This document shows positions 1 to 9,017 of a stretch of DNA of 64,000 nt, one piece after another. Where the stretch lies: assembly GCF_000021925.1 (NCBI RefSeq), contig NC_011830.1, forward strand, positions 706,501-770,500, in the 5' to 3' direction. The notes under the pieces were generated by a model. It was not told the DNA's origin, searched no databases, and saw only the letters and a program-made list of their open reading frames with translations. Made by a program: the position numbers and the translations under genes. Position 1 is the first letter of the stretch; the number at the start of each line of letters is the position of its first letter. The DNA is from Desulfitobacterium hafniense DCB-2. GTDB lineage: Bacteria > Bacillota > Desulfitobacteriia > Desulfitobacteriales > Desulfitobacteriaceae.

Positions 1-2
1 AA

Positions 3-1304
3 GTTCTCGTTCTGACGCCCACAAATAAGTCGGCGGATGTACTTGTACGCCGCCTAATGGAAGTTATGGGAGTGGACCACAGTTACAATGATTGGCTTGT
101 CCGTTTTGGTGCAACTAACGACACCATTATTGAGCAAAGCGGCATTTTTCGCGATAAGACTTTTGATATACGTACGTTCTCAAGGAATGTTACGGTTACG
201 ACTATTGCACGTTTTCCATATGATTACTTCCTGCCTGATGAGAATACGCGGCTTCATTTGAACGCGCTCAAATGGGATTATATCATCATTGACGAAGCAT
301 CTATGATTCCGTTGGTCAACATTATTTATCCCCTTTACAAGAAGACCCCGGAAAAGTTCATCATTGCCGGCGACCCATTCCAGATAGAGCCGATTACTAC
401 CGTGGATATCTGGAAGAATGAAAATATCTACACTATGGTACAACTCAATTCATTTACTAAACCATCCACGGTTCCTCATCAATACCTTGTCAAACTCTTG
501 ACAACTCAATTCAGAAGCATTCCTGAAATTGGCGAAGTGTTCAGCCATTTTGCTTATGGGGGCGTATTACAGCACAACCGTGCATCGGGAAGCGAACGCG
601 TGTTACTTGCTGACGACATACTTGATATAAAACCATTGAATATCATCAAGTTTCCTGTCAGCAAGTATGAGAGTATCTACCGACCGAAGCGCTTGCAAGG
701 TAGAAGTAACTATCAGGTTTATTCGGCATTATTTGCTTTTGAATTTATAAAATACTTATCATCTCTTGGCGCATTGGCAAGCGGGGATGAATTATGCCGT
801 ATAGGACTAATTGCACCTTATAGAGCACAGTCTGATTTGGTTGATAAGTTGATGGCTTCTGTTACATTGCCGAAGAATATTGATGTCCAAGTAGGGACTA
901 TTCACGGATTCCAAGGTGATGAATGCGACGTCATTATTGCTCTGTTCAACCCGCCGCCGTCCATCTTAGCTTCAAGGGAAATGTTTCTTAACAAACTTAA
1001 TATTATAAATGTTTCTATTAGCCGCGCACGGGATTATTTGTTTATAATTATGCCCGATGACGATACCGAAAATGTGAGAGATCTCACCTTAATTAAGAGA
1101 ATTGAAGCCCTATGCAAGGAACAGCTCGGTTGGACTGAGCAGCATGCTCATTCAATAGAAGAATCAATTCTTGGCAGTGAAAGTTATCTTGAAGATAATT
1201 CTTTTTCAACAAGTCATCAGTTGGTTAATGTCTATAGAAGACCAGAAAAACGTTATGAAGTTAGAAGCGAAGATAACGCCGTCGATGTGCAAATTCACGA
1301 ATAG
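3..1304 (+). CDS. SF1 UPF1/DNA2-like helicase, 3' part
   Basis: This is the C-terminal part of a superfamily 1 helicase. The frame is open to the left edge and already encodes a motif Ia-like TPTNKSAD upstream of the first ATG at 57, so the gene starts outside the window. Visible motifs are II (IIIDEAS), III (GDPFQIEPI), IV (FRSIPEI), V (GTIHGFQGDE) and VI (NVSISRARDYLFI). This set and order are those of UPF1/DNA2-type helicases that move along nucleic acid using ATP; the Walker A motif must lie upstream. Similar helicases are common in defence islands, which fits the genes that follow, but the partner genes are out of view. The last 90 residues are not recognisable. Helicase class is sure; biological role is inference. 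Confidence 0.85.
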   Translation, partial: VLVLTPTNKSADVLVRRLMEVMGVDHSYNDWLVRFGATNDTIIEQSGIFRDKTFDIRTFSRNVTVTTIARFPYDYFLPDENTRLHLNALKWDYIIIDEASMIPLVNIIYPLYKKTPEKFIIAGDPFQIEPITTVDIWKNENIYTMVQLNSFTKPSTVPHQYLVKLLTTQFRSIPEIGEVFSHFAYGGVLQHNRASGSERVLLADDILDIKPLNIIKFPVSKYESIYRPKRLQGRSNYQVYSALFAFEFIKYLSSLGALASGDELCRIGLIAPYRAQSDLVDKLMASVTLPKNIDVQVGTIHGFQGDECDVIIALFNPPPSILASREMFLNKLNIINVSISRARDYLFIIMPDDDTENVRDLTLIKRIEALCKEQLGWTEQHAHSIEESILGSESYLEDNSFSTSHQLVNVYRRPEKRYEVRSEDNAVDVQIHE

Positions 1305-1450
1305 CCATTAGCAATGTGCAAAATTTGCATATCCAAATGCGGGAATTATCTGGTTGATTAAAGAACCAGACTACTAGAGGATAAATTAGGAAGGACAATT
1401 TGTTTTATGGGCTAAATGAGTATGTATTGCTAAAATAGGGAGTGGCGGAT

Positions 1451-2122
1451 TTGGAAAATAATCAATATCAAGATGATAAACCTACATTACTCAAGGCTAT
1501 CGAAATAATTCTGGCGAAGCCAGAGGATATTGTAAAAGAAGTAAGGGTAATGGAAGATAAGTATTATGGTAAATACGAAGGTAAAAAAACAAAAGGTGAA
1601 ATCCAAAAAATTATTGCTGATCATATAATTTCAAATTACTCTTATTTCACCGCCTTTGCTGGTGGAGCCACTGCATTAACAGGAGTAATTCCGGGGCTCG
1701 GTACAGTTATTGCGACATTAGGTGGCGCTTCTGCTGACGTTGCTTTAACCATGAAATGGCAAATAGAAATGACAATGGCGATAGCTGTAGTATATGGACA
1801 TGACATAACAATCGAGGAGGAAAAACGTCTTTGCTTTATCATAGCAGGAATGGGAGTGATAAATGAGGCGGCTAAAGAGGGTGGTAAGGCTATCGGTTCA
1901 AAAGCTTTTATAAAAATGACTCAAGAATATTTGAAAGGTGCTACTCTTCAGGCTGTAAAAGAAATATTTAAAAAGGTTGGGATAACTTTTACACGAAAAG
2001 CAGCTGAAAAAGCTATCCCGTTCGGGGTGGGTGTGATAATTGGCTTTTCAGCAAATAAAGGTTTAACCTGTTATGTTGGCTCAAAAGCTTTAGATTTTTT
2101 TAAGGAATATGAAGTGGCTTAG
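1451..2122 (+). CDS. Small membrane-hairpin protein (EcsC/DUF697-like)
   Basis: A protein of about 223 residues of unproven function. Residues about 70-105 form a glycine/alanine-rich hydrophobic stretch (GVIPGLGTVIATLGGASA) that could be a re-entrant or transmembrane hairpin, and a second one lies near residues 190-210. This pattern recalls EcsC-like or DUF697-like proteins, but the match is by eye. A GTG at 1442 is in frame, yet the only good ribosome site (GGGAG at 1438-1442) is eight bases before the TTG at 1451, so I prefer that start. The gene sits alone between a helicase gene and a regulator-led operon. It could be a membrane effector of the upstream helicase system; nothing in the sequence proves it. 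Confidence 0.6.
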   Translation: MENNQYQDDKPTLLKAIEIILAKPEDIVKEVRVMEDKYYGKYEGKKTKGEIQKIIADHIISNYSYFTAFAGGATALTGVIPGLGTVIATLGGASADVALTMKWQIEMTMAIAVVYGHDITIEEEKRLCFIIAGMGVINEAAKEGGKAIGSKAFIKMTQEYLKGATLQAVKEIFKKVGITFTRKAAEKAIPFGVGVIIGFSANKGLTCYVGSKALDFFKEYEVA

Positions 2123-2462
2123 GGGAGCTTTTACCTGCGAACTAGATAGGGTTTATACATTTGTGAGCGTAAAAACTTAGGAAATACCCAAAGGCGTTGA
2201 CTATTAGACTGTTGCTACCTTTTACCATAGTTGTCGTACCAGTGATTGAATTCAATCTTTGGCATTTATAGATTAACAGTACAGGTTTCCACTCGCCTTA
2301 CTTCTTATCCTACCAATTATGATTAGGGAAAACATGATCACTATATAATTTGAAGAGAATATTTCTGAGAATACGCATATTTCTTTGAATTTCTCGCAAA
2401 TAATTGCTAATATATGACTAATGATATGTATAATTCTCTGACTATCGAGGTGAGATGATATA
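2123..2462. other. Intergenic region, 340 bases
   Basis: No gene is seen here. The stretch is AT-rich towards its right end and carries the presumed promoter of the regulator-led operon (separate entry). No strong terminator hairpin with a T-run follows the gene on the left. Confidence 0.5.
2404..2434 (+). promoter_or_regulatory. Presumed promoter of the XRE-helicase operon
   Basis: A perfect -10 box TATAAT lies at 2429-2434, preceded by TG. The best -35 is TTGCTA at 2404-2409 with a long 19-base spacer, so the -35 is weak. A strong ribosome site GAGGTGAG at 2447-2454 follows, eight bases before the ATG at 2463. Confidence 0.45.
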
Positions 2463-2690
2463 ATGGCTATCAGCTATAACAAGCTATGGAAACTATTAAT
2501 CGATAAGGGTATGAACAAGCAAGAATTGAAACAGTTATCGGGCATCAGCACGACATCTATCGCGAAATTAGGTAAAGGCGAAAATATCACAACCGATGTA
2601 TTACTGAAAATATGTAAAGCCCTTAACTGCGATATCGCTGATATTATGGAAGTTGTGCCGGATCCGTTGGCCGGAAAAGTTTCTGAGTAA
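2463..2690 (+). CDS. XRE-family HTH transcriptional regulator
   Basis: A 75-residue single-domain DNA-binding protein of the Cro/C1 type. A helix-turn-helix covers about residues 20-45 (ELKQLSGISTTSIAKLGKGE), followed by the usual DVLLKICKALNCDIADIME tail of small YozG-like regulators. There is no partner or sensor domain. It starts with a strong ribosome site and is followed after 64-70 bases by the helicase gene, so it most likely autoregulates the defence operon it leads. Such regulators are common as the first gene of restriction and defence operons, where they delay or limit expression. The family is certain; the target operator is not identified. Confidence 0.88.
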   Translation: MAISYNKLWKLLIDKGMNKQELKQLSGISTTSIAKLGKGENITTDVLLKICKALNCDIADIMEVVPDPLAGKVSE

Positions 2691-2760
2691 AGCGCAAGCA
2701 AAAAACATACGACCACCAAAATTGACAACCCAGATAAATTGTGGAAATGGAGGAATGTCA

Positions 2761-5700
2761 TTGGCACGCCTTGAGGATATCACTGTTGGCAGCAGTGTGA
2801 TTGGCATTGCTGGGAACCAATCTGTGAGTGTTGTTGCCGTGAAATGGTACGGCAATGCTGTCTTAGAGATTACATTTAAAGATGTTAAAGGACAGCTTGC
2901 TAGTCAGCTTTTATATCGAGAAGATGAGGAACGTCTGAATATCGCACATAATGGCCTGCTGTGGAGCTTTGATGCAGATGCCAATCTGCTGCGCCTTACG
3001 TCGGAAGCCTACCGCATCAACCTCGCCCACATATTTGACCCCTACCTCGCCGTGCATACCTCGGCGATTGAACCACTGCCACACCAGATTTCAGCGGTCT
3101 ATCAGGAGATGCTCTCGCGCCTGCCACTCCGCTATATCCTTGCAGATGACCCTGGCGCGGGCAAAACGATTATGACGGGGCTGTTCCTCAAGGAACTGCT
3201 CATGCGCGGCGACTTGAAACGCTGCATGATCGTCTCGCCCGGCAACTTGGCAGAGCAATGGCAGGACGAACTCTACCGTAAGTTTAGCCTGCGGTTCGAG
3301 ATTCTGTCGAATGACCGAATAGAATCCGCCGTAACCGGTAATGTGTTTACGGAAGCGAATCTGTGCATCGTCCGCTTAGATAAGCTGTCCCGCAATGAGG
3401 AAATTCAGGAGAAGCTGAGAGTAACCGACTGGGATTTGATCGTCGTGGACGAAGCGCATAAGATGTCCGCTACTGTGTGGGGCGGCGAAATCAAGTACAC
3501 AAAGCGGTTTCAGCTTGGGAGACTATTGTCGTCCATTACGAGGCACTTCCTACTTTTGACGGCTACGCCCCATAATGGTAAAGAGGAAGACTTCCAGCTC
3601 TTCATGTCGCTGATCGACCAAGACCGGTTTGAGGGCGTGGCCCGAAGCGGCAACCAAGCCGTGGACGTGTCGGACGTAATGCGACGGCTTGTCAAAGAGG
3701 AACTCTTAAAATTCGACGGGCTGCCCCTGTTCCCGGAACGCATCGCCTACACGGTCAACTACGACCTTTCGCTCCTTGAGGCAAAGCTGTACGGAGCGGT
3801 GACTGAATATGTGCAGGAAGAGTTCAACCGCGCAGACCAACTGAACAACGAGCGCAAGACCACAGTCGGGTTTGCCTTGACCATATTGCAGCGCAGGCTG
3901 GCATCCTCGCCGGAAGCTATCTACCAGTCGCTAAAACGCCGCCGCGAACGGCTGGAAAGCCGTCTCGCCGAGGAAAGGCTCGGCAAGCGGGCGTCAGAAT
4001 ACTCCGTTCCCACTTATGATGACTACGACGATGACGATTTGCCGTCGGCGGAACTGGAAGATACTGAAGAGAAGGTCGTTGACCAGGCGACTGCCGCACA
4101 GACGATTCAGGAATTGGAGGCGGAAATCGCCACGCTGAAGAAACTGGAGCGCATGGCTAACGACGTACGGCAAAGCGGCGAAGACCGCAAGTGGGACGAA
4201 CTCTCCCGCCTGTTGCAGGACAACGACACTATGTTCGGAACAGACGGCCTCCGCGAGAAGCTGATTATCTTCACCGAACACCGCGACACCCTCCGCTATT
4301 TGACGGATAAAATCCGCTCCTTGCTCGGAAACGAGGAAGCGGTAGTCACCATCCACGGCGGTCTGCTCCGCGATGAACGGCGCAAGGTCGAGGAACTGTT
4401 CAAGCAGGATAAGGAAGTCCGAATCCTCATCGCCACCGACGCTGCCGGCGAAGGGATCAACCTCCAGCGGGCGCACTTGATGGTGAACTATGACCTGCCC
4501 TGGAATCCAAACCGGCTTGAACAGCGTTTCGGGCGCATTCACCGCATCGGTCAGACGGAAGTTTGTCACTTGTGGAATCTCGTATCCAAGGAAACCCGCG
4601 AGGGCATGGTGTTCCAGAGGCTCTTTGAGAAGCTGGAACAAGAACGGGAGGCTCTCAAGGGCAAGGTATTTGATGTTCTCGGCAAAGTGTCTTTTGACAA
4701 CAAATCGCTAAAAGACCTGATACTCGAAGCTGTTCGCTATGGCAACGACCCCGCTGTAAGAGCGAGGCTCTATGAAGTTGTAGACCATTCTCTTGACCAC
4801 GCGGAACTGGAACGGCTGCTTGACGAACACGCCCTGACCGAGGACACTATGGACGTGCGTCAGGTGATGGCAATCCGTGAGGACATGGAGCGGATGGAAG
4901 CCCACAAGCTGCAGCCGCACTTTATCGAGTCGTTCTTTATAGAAGCGTTTACCAGCGTCGGAGGCAAGATCCGCCCACGTGAAAAGGGACGCTACGAAAT
5001 AACCTCCGTGCCATTCGCCGTCCGCAACCGCGATATGCAGATAGGATGTGGCGAGCCGGTATTGCAACGCTATGAGCGCGTCTGCTTCGATAAGCCATAC
5101 ACGAATATCCAAGGCCAAGTCCCCGCCGCGCTGATTGCGCCGGGTCACCCCCTGTTGGAAGCGACCATTGACCTTGTGCGCGAGCGCAACATGGACGTGC
5201 TGAAACGCGGTGCAGTCTTTATTGACGATACCGACTTCGGTACGGAAGCAAGGCTCCTCTTCTATGTGGAAGACTCCGTACAGGACGGCGTTATCCTGCC
5301 CAGCGGGGGCAAGCGCATCATCTCCAAGCATATTCACTTTGTGGAGATACGGGAAGACGGCATGGCTTCGAATGCTGGGTACGCGCCGTATCTGGACTAT
5401 CGCGCCGCCAAGGATGACGAGCAAGCTGCCATTCGCTCTTTCCTATCAACTCAGCAGTGGCTTCAATCCAACGTGGAAGACATAGCGGTGGGCTACGCCA
5501 TCTCGGAAATTATTCCTGCCCACGTTTCCGAAGTGCGGGAGCGCAAGATAAAACTTATAGACAAAACAGCGAAAGCGGTCAAGGAACGCCTGACCGCCGA
5601 GATTCAATACTGGGACTTCCGCTCCGCCGACCTGAAGATGAAGGAGCAGGCGGGTAAGGTCAACGCGAAGCAGAACTCCCAGGTGGCAGCCCGGCGAGCC

Positions 5701-6267
5701 GAGGAACTGGAAGCCCGGATGCAGAAGCGTCTTGCCGAACTGGAGGCGGAGAAACTCATCTCCGCTATGCCGCCTGTGGTGGTCGGTGGCGCACTCGTTA
5801 TCCCGCGTGGTCTGCTGAACAAACTGACGGGCAAACCTGATACATTCACTGCCGACGCGTTGGCAAGGCGAACGATTGAACTGGCTGCCATGAAAGCCGT
5901 GATGTACATCGAAACGTCCCTCGGTTTCATTCCGCGCGACGTGAGTGCGTCGAAATGCGGCTATGACGTGGAGTCCCAGATACCGCAGGATAAACGCGGC
6001 GCGGACGGCCACACGCTCCGCTTCATCGAAGTCAAAGGTAGGGCGAGCGGTGCGGACACCGTGACCGTCAGCAAGAACGAAATCCTCACGGCGTTCAACA
6101 AGCCGGATGAATACATCTTGGCGATTGTCGAAGTAGACGGTGCAAATACCAAGACTGTATACCTGAAAAAGCCGTTTCACGAACGTCCGGACTTTGCCGC
6201 GACCAGCGTCAATTATAGCATTGCGAAACTGGTAAACGGCGCAGAAATTACATTACAGCGAGGGTAA
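2761..6267 (+). CDS. SNF2-like helicase with C-terminal DUF3883
   Basis: A large SF2 ATPase of about 1168 residues. Walker A (DDPGAGKT) lies near residue 130, the DEAH box (VVDEAHKM) near 228, and motif VI (QRFGRIHRIGQ) near 587, all in SNF2/RapA style. An acidic insert (DDYDDDDLPS) and charged coiled-coil stretches lie between and after the lobes. The last ~115 residues match DUF3883, a nuclease-fold-like domain with a FIEVKG core. Helicases of this kind with DUF1156 and DUF499 neighbours are known from DISARM-related or helicase-methylase-ATPase type defence loci. Start: GGAGG at 2749-2753 is one base from the ATG at 2755 but seven from the TTG at 2761, so TTG is preferred. The gene is clearly GC-rich compared with its left neighbours. 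It ends two bases before the methyltransferase gene. Confidence 0.88.
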   Translation: MARLEDITVGSSVIGIAGNQSVSVVAVKWYGNAVLEITFKDVKGQLASQLLYREDEERLNIAHNGLLWSFDADANLLRLTSEAYRINLAHIFDPYLAVHTSAIEPLPHQISAVYQEMLSRLPLRYILADDPGAGKTIMTGLFLKELLMRGDLKRCMIVSPGNLAEQWQDELYRKFSLRFEILSNDRIESAVTGNVFTEANLCIVRLDKLSRNEEIQEKLRVTDWDLIVVDEAHKMSATVWGGEIKYTKRFQLGRLLSSITRHFLLLTATPHNGKEEDFQLFMSLIDQDRFEGVARSGNQAVDVSDVMRRLVKEELLKFDGLPLFPERIAYTVNYDLSLLEAKLYGAVTEYVQEEFNRADQLNNERKTTVGFALTILQRRLASSPEAIYQSLKRRRERLESRLAEERLGKRASEYSVPTYDDYDDDDLPSAELEDTEEKVVDQATAAQTIQELEAEIATLKKLERMANDVRQSGEDRKWDELSRLLQDNDTMFGTDGLREKLIIFTEHRDTLRYLTDKIRSLLGNEEAVVTIHGGLLRDERRKVEELFKQDKEVRILIATDAAGEGINLQRAHLMVNYDLPWNPNRLEQRFGRIHRIGQTEVCHLWNLVSKETREGMVFQRLFEKLEQEREALKGKVFDVLGKVSFDNKSLKDLILEAVRYGNDPAVRARLYEVVDHSLDHAELERLLDEHALTEDTMDVRQVMAIREDMERMEAHKLQPHFIESFFIEAFTSVGGKIRPREKGRYEITSVPFAVRNRDMQIGCGEPVLQRYERVCFDKPYTNIQGQVPAALIAPGHPLLEATIDLVRERNMDVLKRGAVFIDDTDFGTEARLLFYVEDSVQDGVILPSGGKRIISKHIHFVEIREDGMASNAGYAPYLDYRAAKDDEQAAIRSFLSTQQWLQSNVEDIAVGYAISEIIPAHVSEVRERKIKLIDKTAKAVKERLTAEIQYWDFRSADLKMKEQAGKVNAKQNSQVAARRAEELEARMQKRLAELEAEKLISAMPPVVVGGALVIPRGLLNKLTGKPDTFTADALARRTIELAAMKAVMYIETSLGFIPRDVSASKCGYDVESQIPQDKRGADGHTLRFIEVKGRASGADTVTVSKNEILTAFNKPDEYILAIVEVDGANTKTVYLKKPFHERPDFAATSVNYSIAKLVNGAEITLQRG

Positions 6268-6269
6268 AG

Positions 6270-8990
6270 ATGGAATATAAGAAGAAACTCATAGAAGTCG
6301 CGCTTCCACTGGAAGCCATCAATAAGGAAAGCGCCCGCGAAAAATCCATCCGCCACGGGCACCCATCCACTCTGCACTTGTGGTGGGCGCGGCGTCCGCT
6401 GGCGGCGGCTCGGGCGGTCATTTGGGCTTCCCTGGTGGACGACCCATCTTCGCACCCCGAGGAATTCCCCACCGAGGATGAGCAAACTAAGGAACGTCAG
6501 CGCCTTTTTGTTATACTCGAAAAACTGGTGAAGTGGGAGAACACCAACAATCAGGACGTGCTGGATGAGGCAAAAGCTGAGATTATGAAGTCCACAGATG
6601 GTAATCCGCCCGCGCTCCTTGACCCGTTTGCGGGTGGCGGCGCGATACCGCTGGAAGCACAGCGGCTTGGACTGGAAGCCCACGCCAGTGACCTAAATCC
6701 CGTCGCTGTGATGATCAACAAGGCGATGATTGAGATTCCGCCGAAGTTTGCTGGGCAGCCGCCGGTGAACCCTGACGCTCATGTCAGCAAGATGAAAGAT
6801 ACAACAGCCTGGCTGGGCACCAGCGGGCTGGCCGAAGATGTGCGCTATTATGGTGAGTGGATGAAGAAGAAAGCTTTCGAGCGCATCGGTCATCTGTACC
6901 CGAAAATTAAGGACGAACACGGAGATGAGCATACTGTCATTGCGTGGATTTGGGCGCGGACGGTCAAATGCCTAAACCCCGCTTGTGGGTGCGAAATGCC
7001 GTTGGCGAGCAGTTTTGAGCTGTCGAAGAAGAAAGGCAAAGAGGCGTATGTACAGCCCATTATTGAGGGCAAGACGATACGCTATGAAGTGAAGTATGGG
7101 AAAGGTGCGCCAGAACCGCCAAAAACGGCACGCGGGGCAAAGTTTAAGTGTATCAGATGCGGAGAATCCACAACGCCAGAATATATCAAGGATGAAGCAA
7201 AAGCTGGACGAATGGGTGCTACTCTTATGGCAATTGTTGCTGAAAGCAACAACGGACGACTTTATCTTTCGCCAAATGAAGAACATATCACTATAGCCAA
7301 TGTAGAAAAGCCAGATGAATATCCCTCACAAGAATTGCCATATGACCCACGTAACATATGGTGTCCGGCGTATGGTCTGGATACATTTGACAAACTCTTT
7401 ACAAATCGTCAATTAACAGCGCTGACCACATTCAGCGACCTTATTTCCAGTGTACGGGAAGAAGTTATTCAACAAGGCAGTTCTCAAGAGTACGCAGAAG
7501 CTCTGTGTGTTTATTTAGCATTTGCTGTTGATAGAGAAGCTGATGTTTCATCTTCTGTTTCAACTTGGATAAACACGATAGGCGCAATTAGAAATACCTT
7601 TGCTCGCCAAGCGATTCCGATGGCGTGGGATTTTGTGGAAGCTAACTTATTCTCGGATTCAACAGGTTGCTTCTCTAATATGCTAAATTGGATTGTGAAT
7701 TGTGTTAGGATTCTGCCCTGTGGTAAAACAGGTACTGTACGACAGTTTGATGCACAAAGCGACAACGGGTTAAAAAACGTAATGGTATCCACAGACCCTC
7801 CATACTATGACAATATTAGTTATGCGAATTTATCTGATTTCTTTTATGTTTGGCTGCGCAAAGCACTACGAGATATAACTCCTGACTTATTTAGGACTAT
7901 GCTCGTTCCTAAAACTGAAGAACTCATTGCCACTCAATATCGTTTTGATGGAAGCACGGATAAGGCTCGTAATTTTTTTGAAAACGGGATGTTGGACGCA
8001 TTTAGACGTATAAATTCGTATGTCAGCGAGTCTGTACCGGTAACAGTTTATTATGCTTTCAAGCAAAACGATAATGATGGTAATGATGCGACAGCTTCTA
8101 CTGGTTGGGAAACAATGCTATCAGCGATTATCAAAGCAGGCTTTTCAATAACCGGAACTTGGCCAATGAGGACAGAACGTGAAGTCAGAACAATCGCATC
8201 TGGTACCAACGCACTTGCTTCCTCTATCGTCCTTGTCTGCCGCAAACGCCCCGCAGGCGCACCAATTTGCACCCGCCGCGACTTTATCAACACATTGAAG
8301 CGTGAGTTGAAACCAGCCTTGCAGAAGCTGCAGGCGAGCAATATCGCACCGGTGGACTTGGCACAGAGCGCCATCGGTCCCGGCATGGGCGTGTACTCTC
8401 GTTTCTCCAAAGTGCTGGAAGCAGACGGCACGCCGATGAGCGTCAGATCGGCTCTGCAAATCATCAATCAGGAACTCGACCTTTATTTTACGGAGCAGGA
8501 CGGCGAACTTGACCGGGACAGCCGTTTCTGTGTTGACCTATATACACAGTATGCCTTCAACGATGTTAAGTTCGGCGAAGCGGACGTGCTGGCGCGGGCC
8601 AAGAACACATCGGTGGAGAAACTCGCCGGACGCGGGGTGCTGTACGCGCAAAAAGGCGTAGTGAGGCTGCATACACGCGAAGAAATACCGGAGAAGATTG
8701 AAAGTCGCGACTCCATCATCTGGCTTCTCACCCAGCAGCTTACCCACGCGATGGAGAAGGACGGCGTGGTCGGCGCGTCGAAGATAGTAGCAGATATCTT
8801 CACATCCGATCCGGAACACGCCAAGGCTCTGGCGTACCGCTTATTCCAGATAGCGGAGCGCAAAGGCTGGGCGGCTGAAGCGTATGCCTACAACTCGCTC
8901 GTCATCGCGTGGCCGGAAGTCCAATCCAAGGCTGCGGACATGCAGGCGGCAAGATACACTGTAAATCAAATGATTTTGTTCGATAATTAG
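6270..8990 (+). CDS. DUF1156 DNA methyltransferase
   Basis: A 906-residue DNA methyltransferase. The N-terminus is DUF1156 (HGHPSTLHLWWARRPLAAAR). The AdoMet-binding motif I (LLDPFAGGGAIPLEA) is near residues 115-130 and catalytic motif IV (TDPPYYDNISYANL) near 507-520. DPPY-type catalysis modifies an exocyclic amino group, adenine N6 or cytosine N4. A C-x2-C zinc-ribbon-like segment (CIRCGES) lies near residue 296. In its locus the enzyme would mark host DNA so that the helicase and HEPN-DUF499 ATPase spare it. Base composition changes inside the gene: the flanks are GC-rich but about 7170-8220 is AT-rich (see findings). It begins two bases after the helicase stop, so the two genes are translationally coupled. 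Confidence 0.9.
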   Translation: MEYKKKLIEVALPLEAINKESAREKSIRHGHPSTLHLWWARRPLAAARAVIWASLVDDPSSHPEEFPTEDEQTKERQRLFVILEKLVKWENTNNQDVLDEAKAEIMKSTDGNPPALLDPFAGGGAIPLEAQRLGLEAHASDLNPVAVMINKAMIEIPPKFAGQPPVNPDAHVSKMKDTTAWLGTSGLAEDVRYYGEWMKKKAFERIGHLYPKIKDEHGDEHTVIAWIWARTVKCLNPACGCEMPLASSFELSKKKGKEAYVQPIIEGKTIRYEVKYGKGAPEPPKTARGAKFKCIRCGESTTPEYIKDEAKAGRMGATLMAIVAESNNGRLYLSPNEEHITIANVEKPDEYPSQELPYDPRNIWCPAYGLDTFDKLFTNRQLTALTTFSDLISSVREEVIQQGSSQEYAEALCVYLAFAVDREADVSSSVSTWINTIGAIRNTFARQAIPMAWDFVEANLFSDSTGCFSNMLNWIVNCVRILPCGKTGTVRQFDAQSDNGLKNVMVSTDPPYYDNISYANLSDFFYVWLRKALRDITPDLFRTMLVPKTEELIATQYRFDGSTDKARNFFENGMLDAFRRINSYVSESVPVTVYYAFKQNDNDGNDATASTGWETMLSAIIKAGFSITGTWPMRTEREVRTIASGTNALASSIVLVCRKRPAGAPICTRRDFINTLKRELKPALQKLQASNIAPVDLAQSAIGPGMGVYSRFSKVLEADGTPMSVRSALQIINQELDLYFTEQDGELDRDSRFCVDLYTQYAFNDVKFGEADVLARAKNTSVEKLAGRGVLYAQKGVVRLHTREEIPEKIESRDSIIWLLTQQLTHAMEKDGVVGASKIVADIFTSDPEHAKALAYRLFQIAERKGWAAEAYAYNSLVIAWPEVQSKAADMQAARYTVNQMILFDN

Positions 8991-9017
8991 AACGATTAAC
9001 AGCGGGAGGATGAGGTA

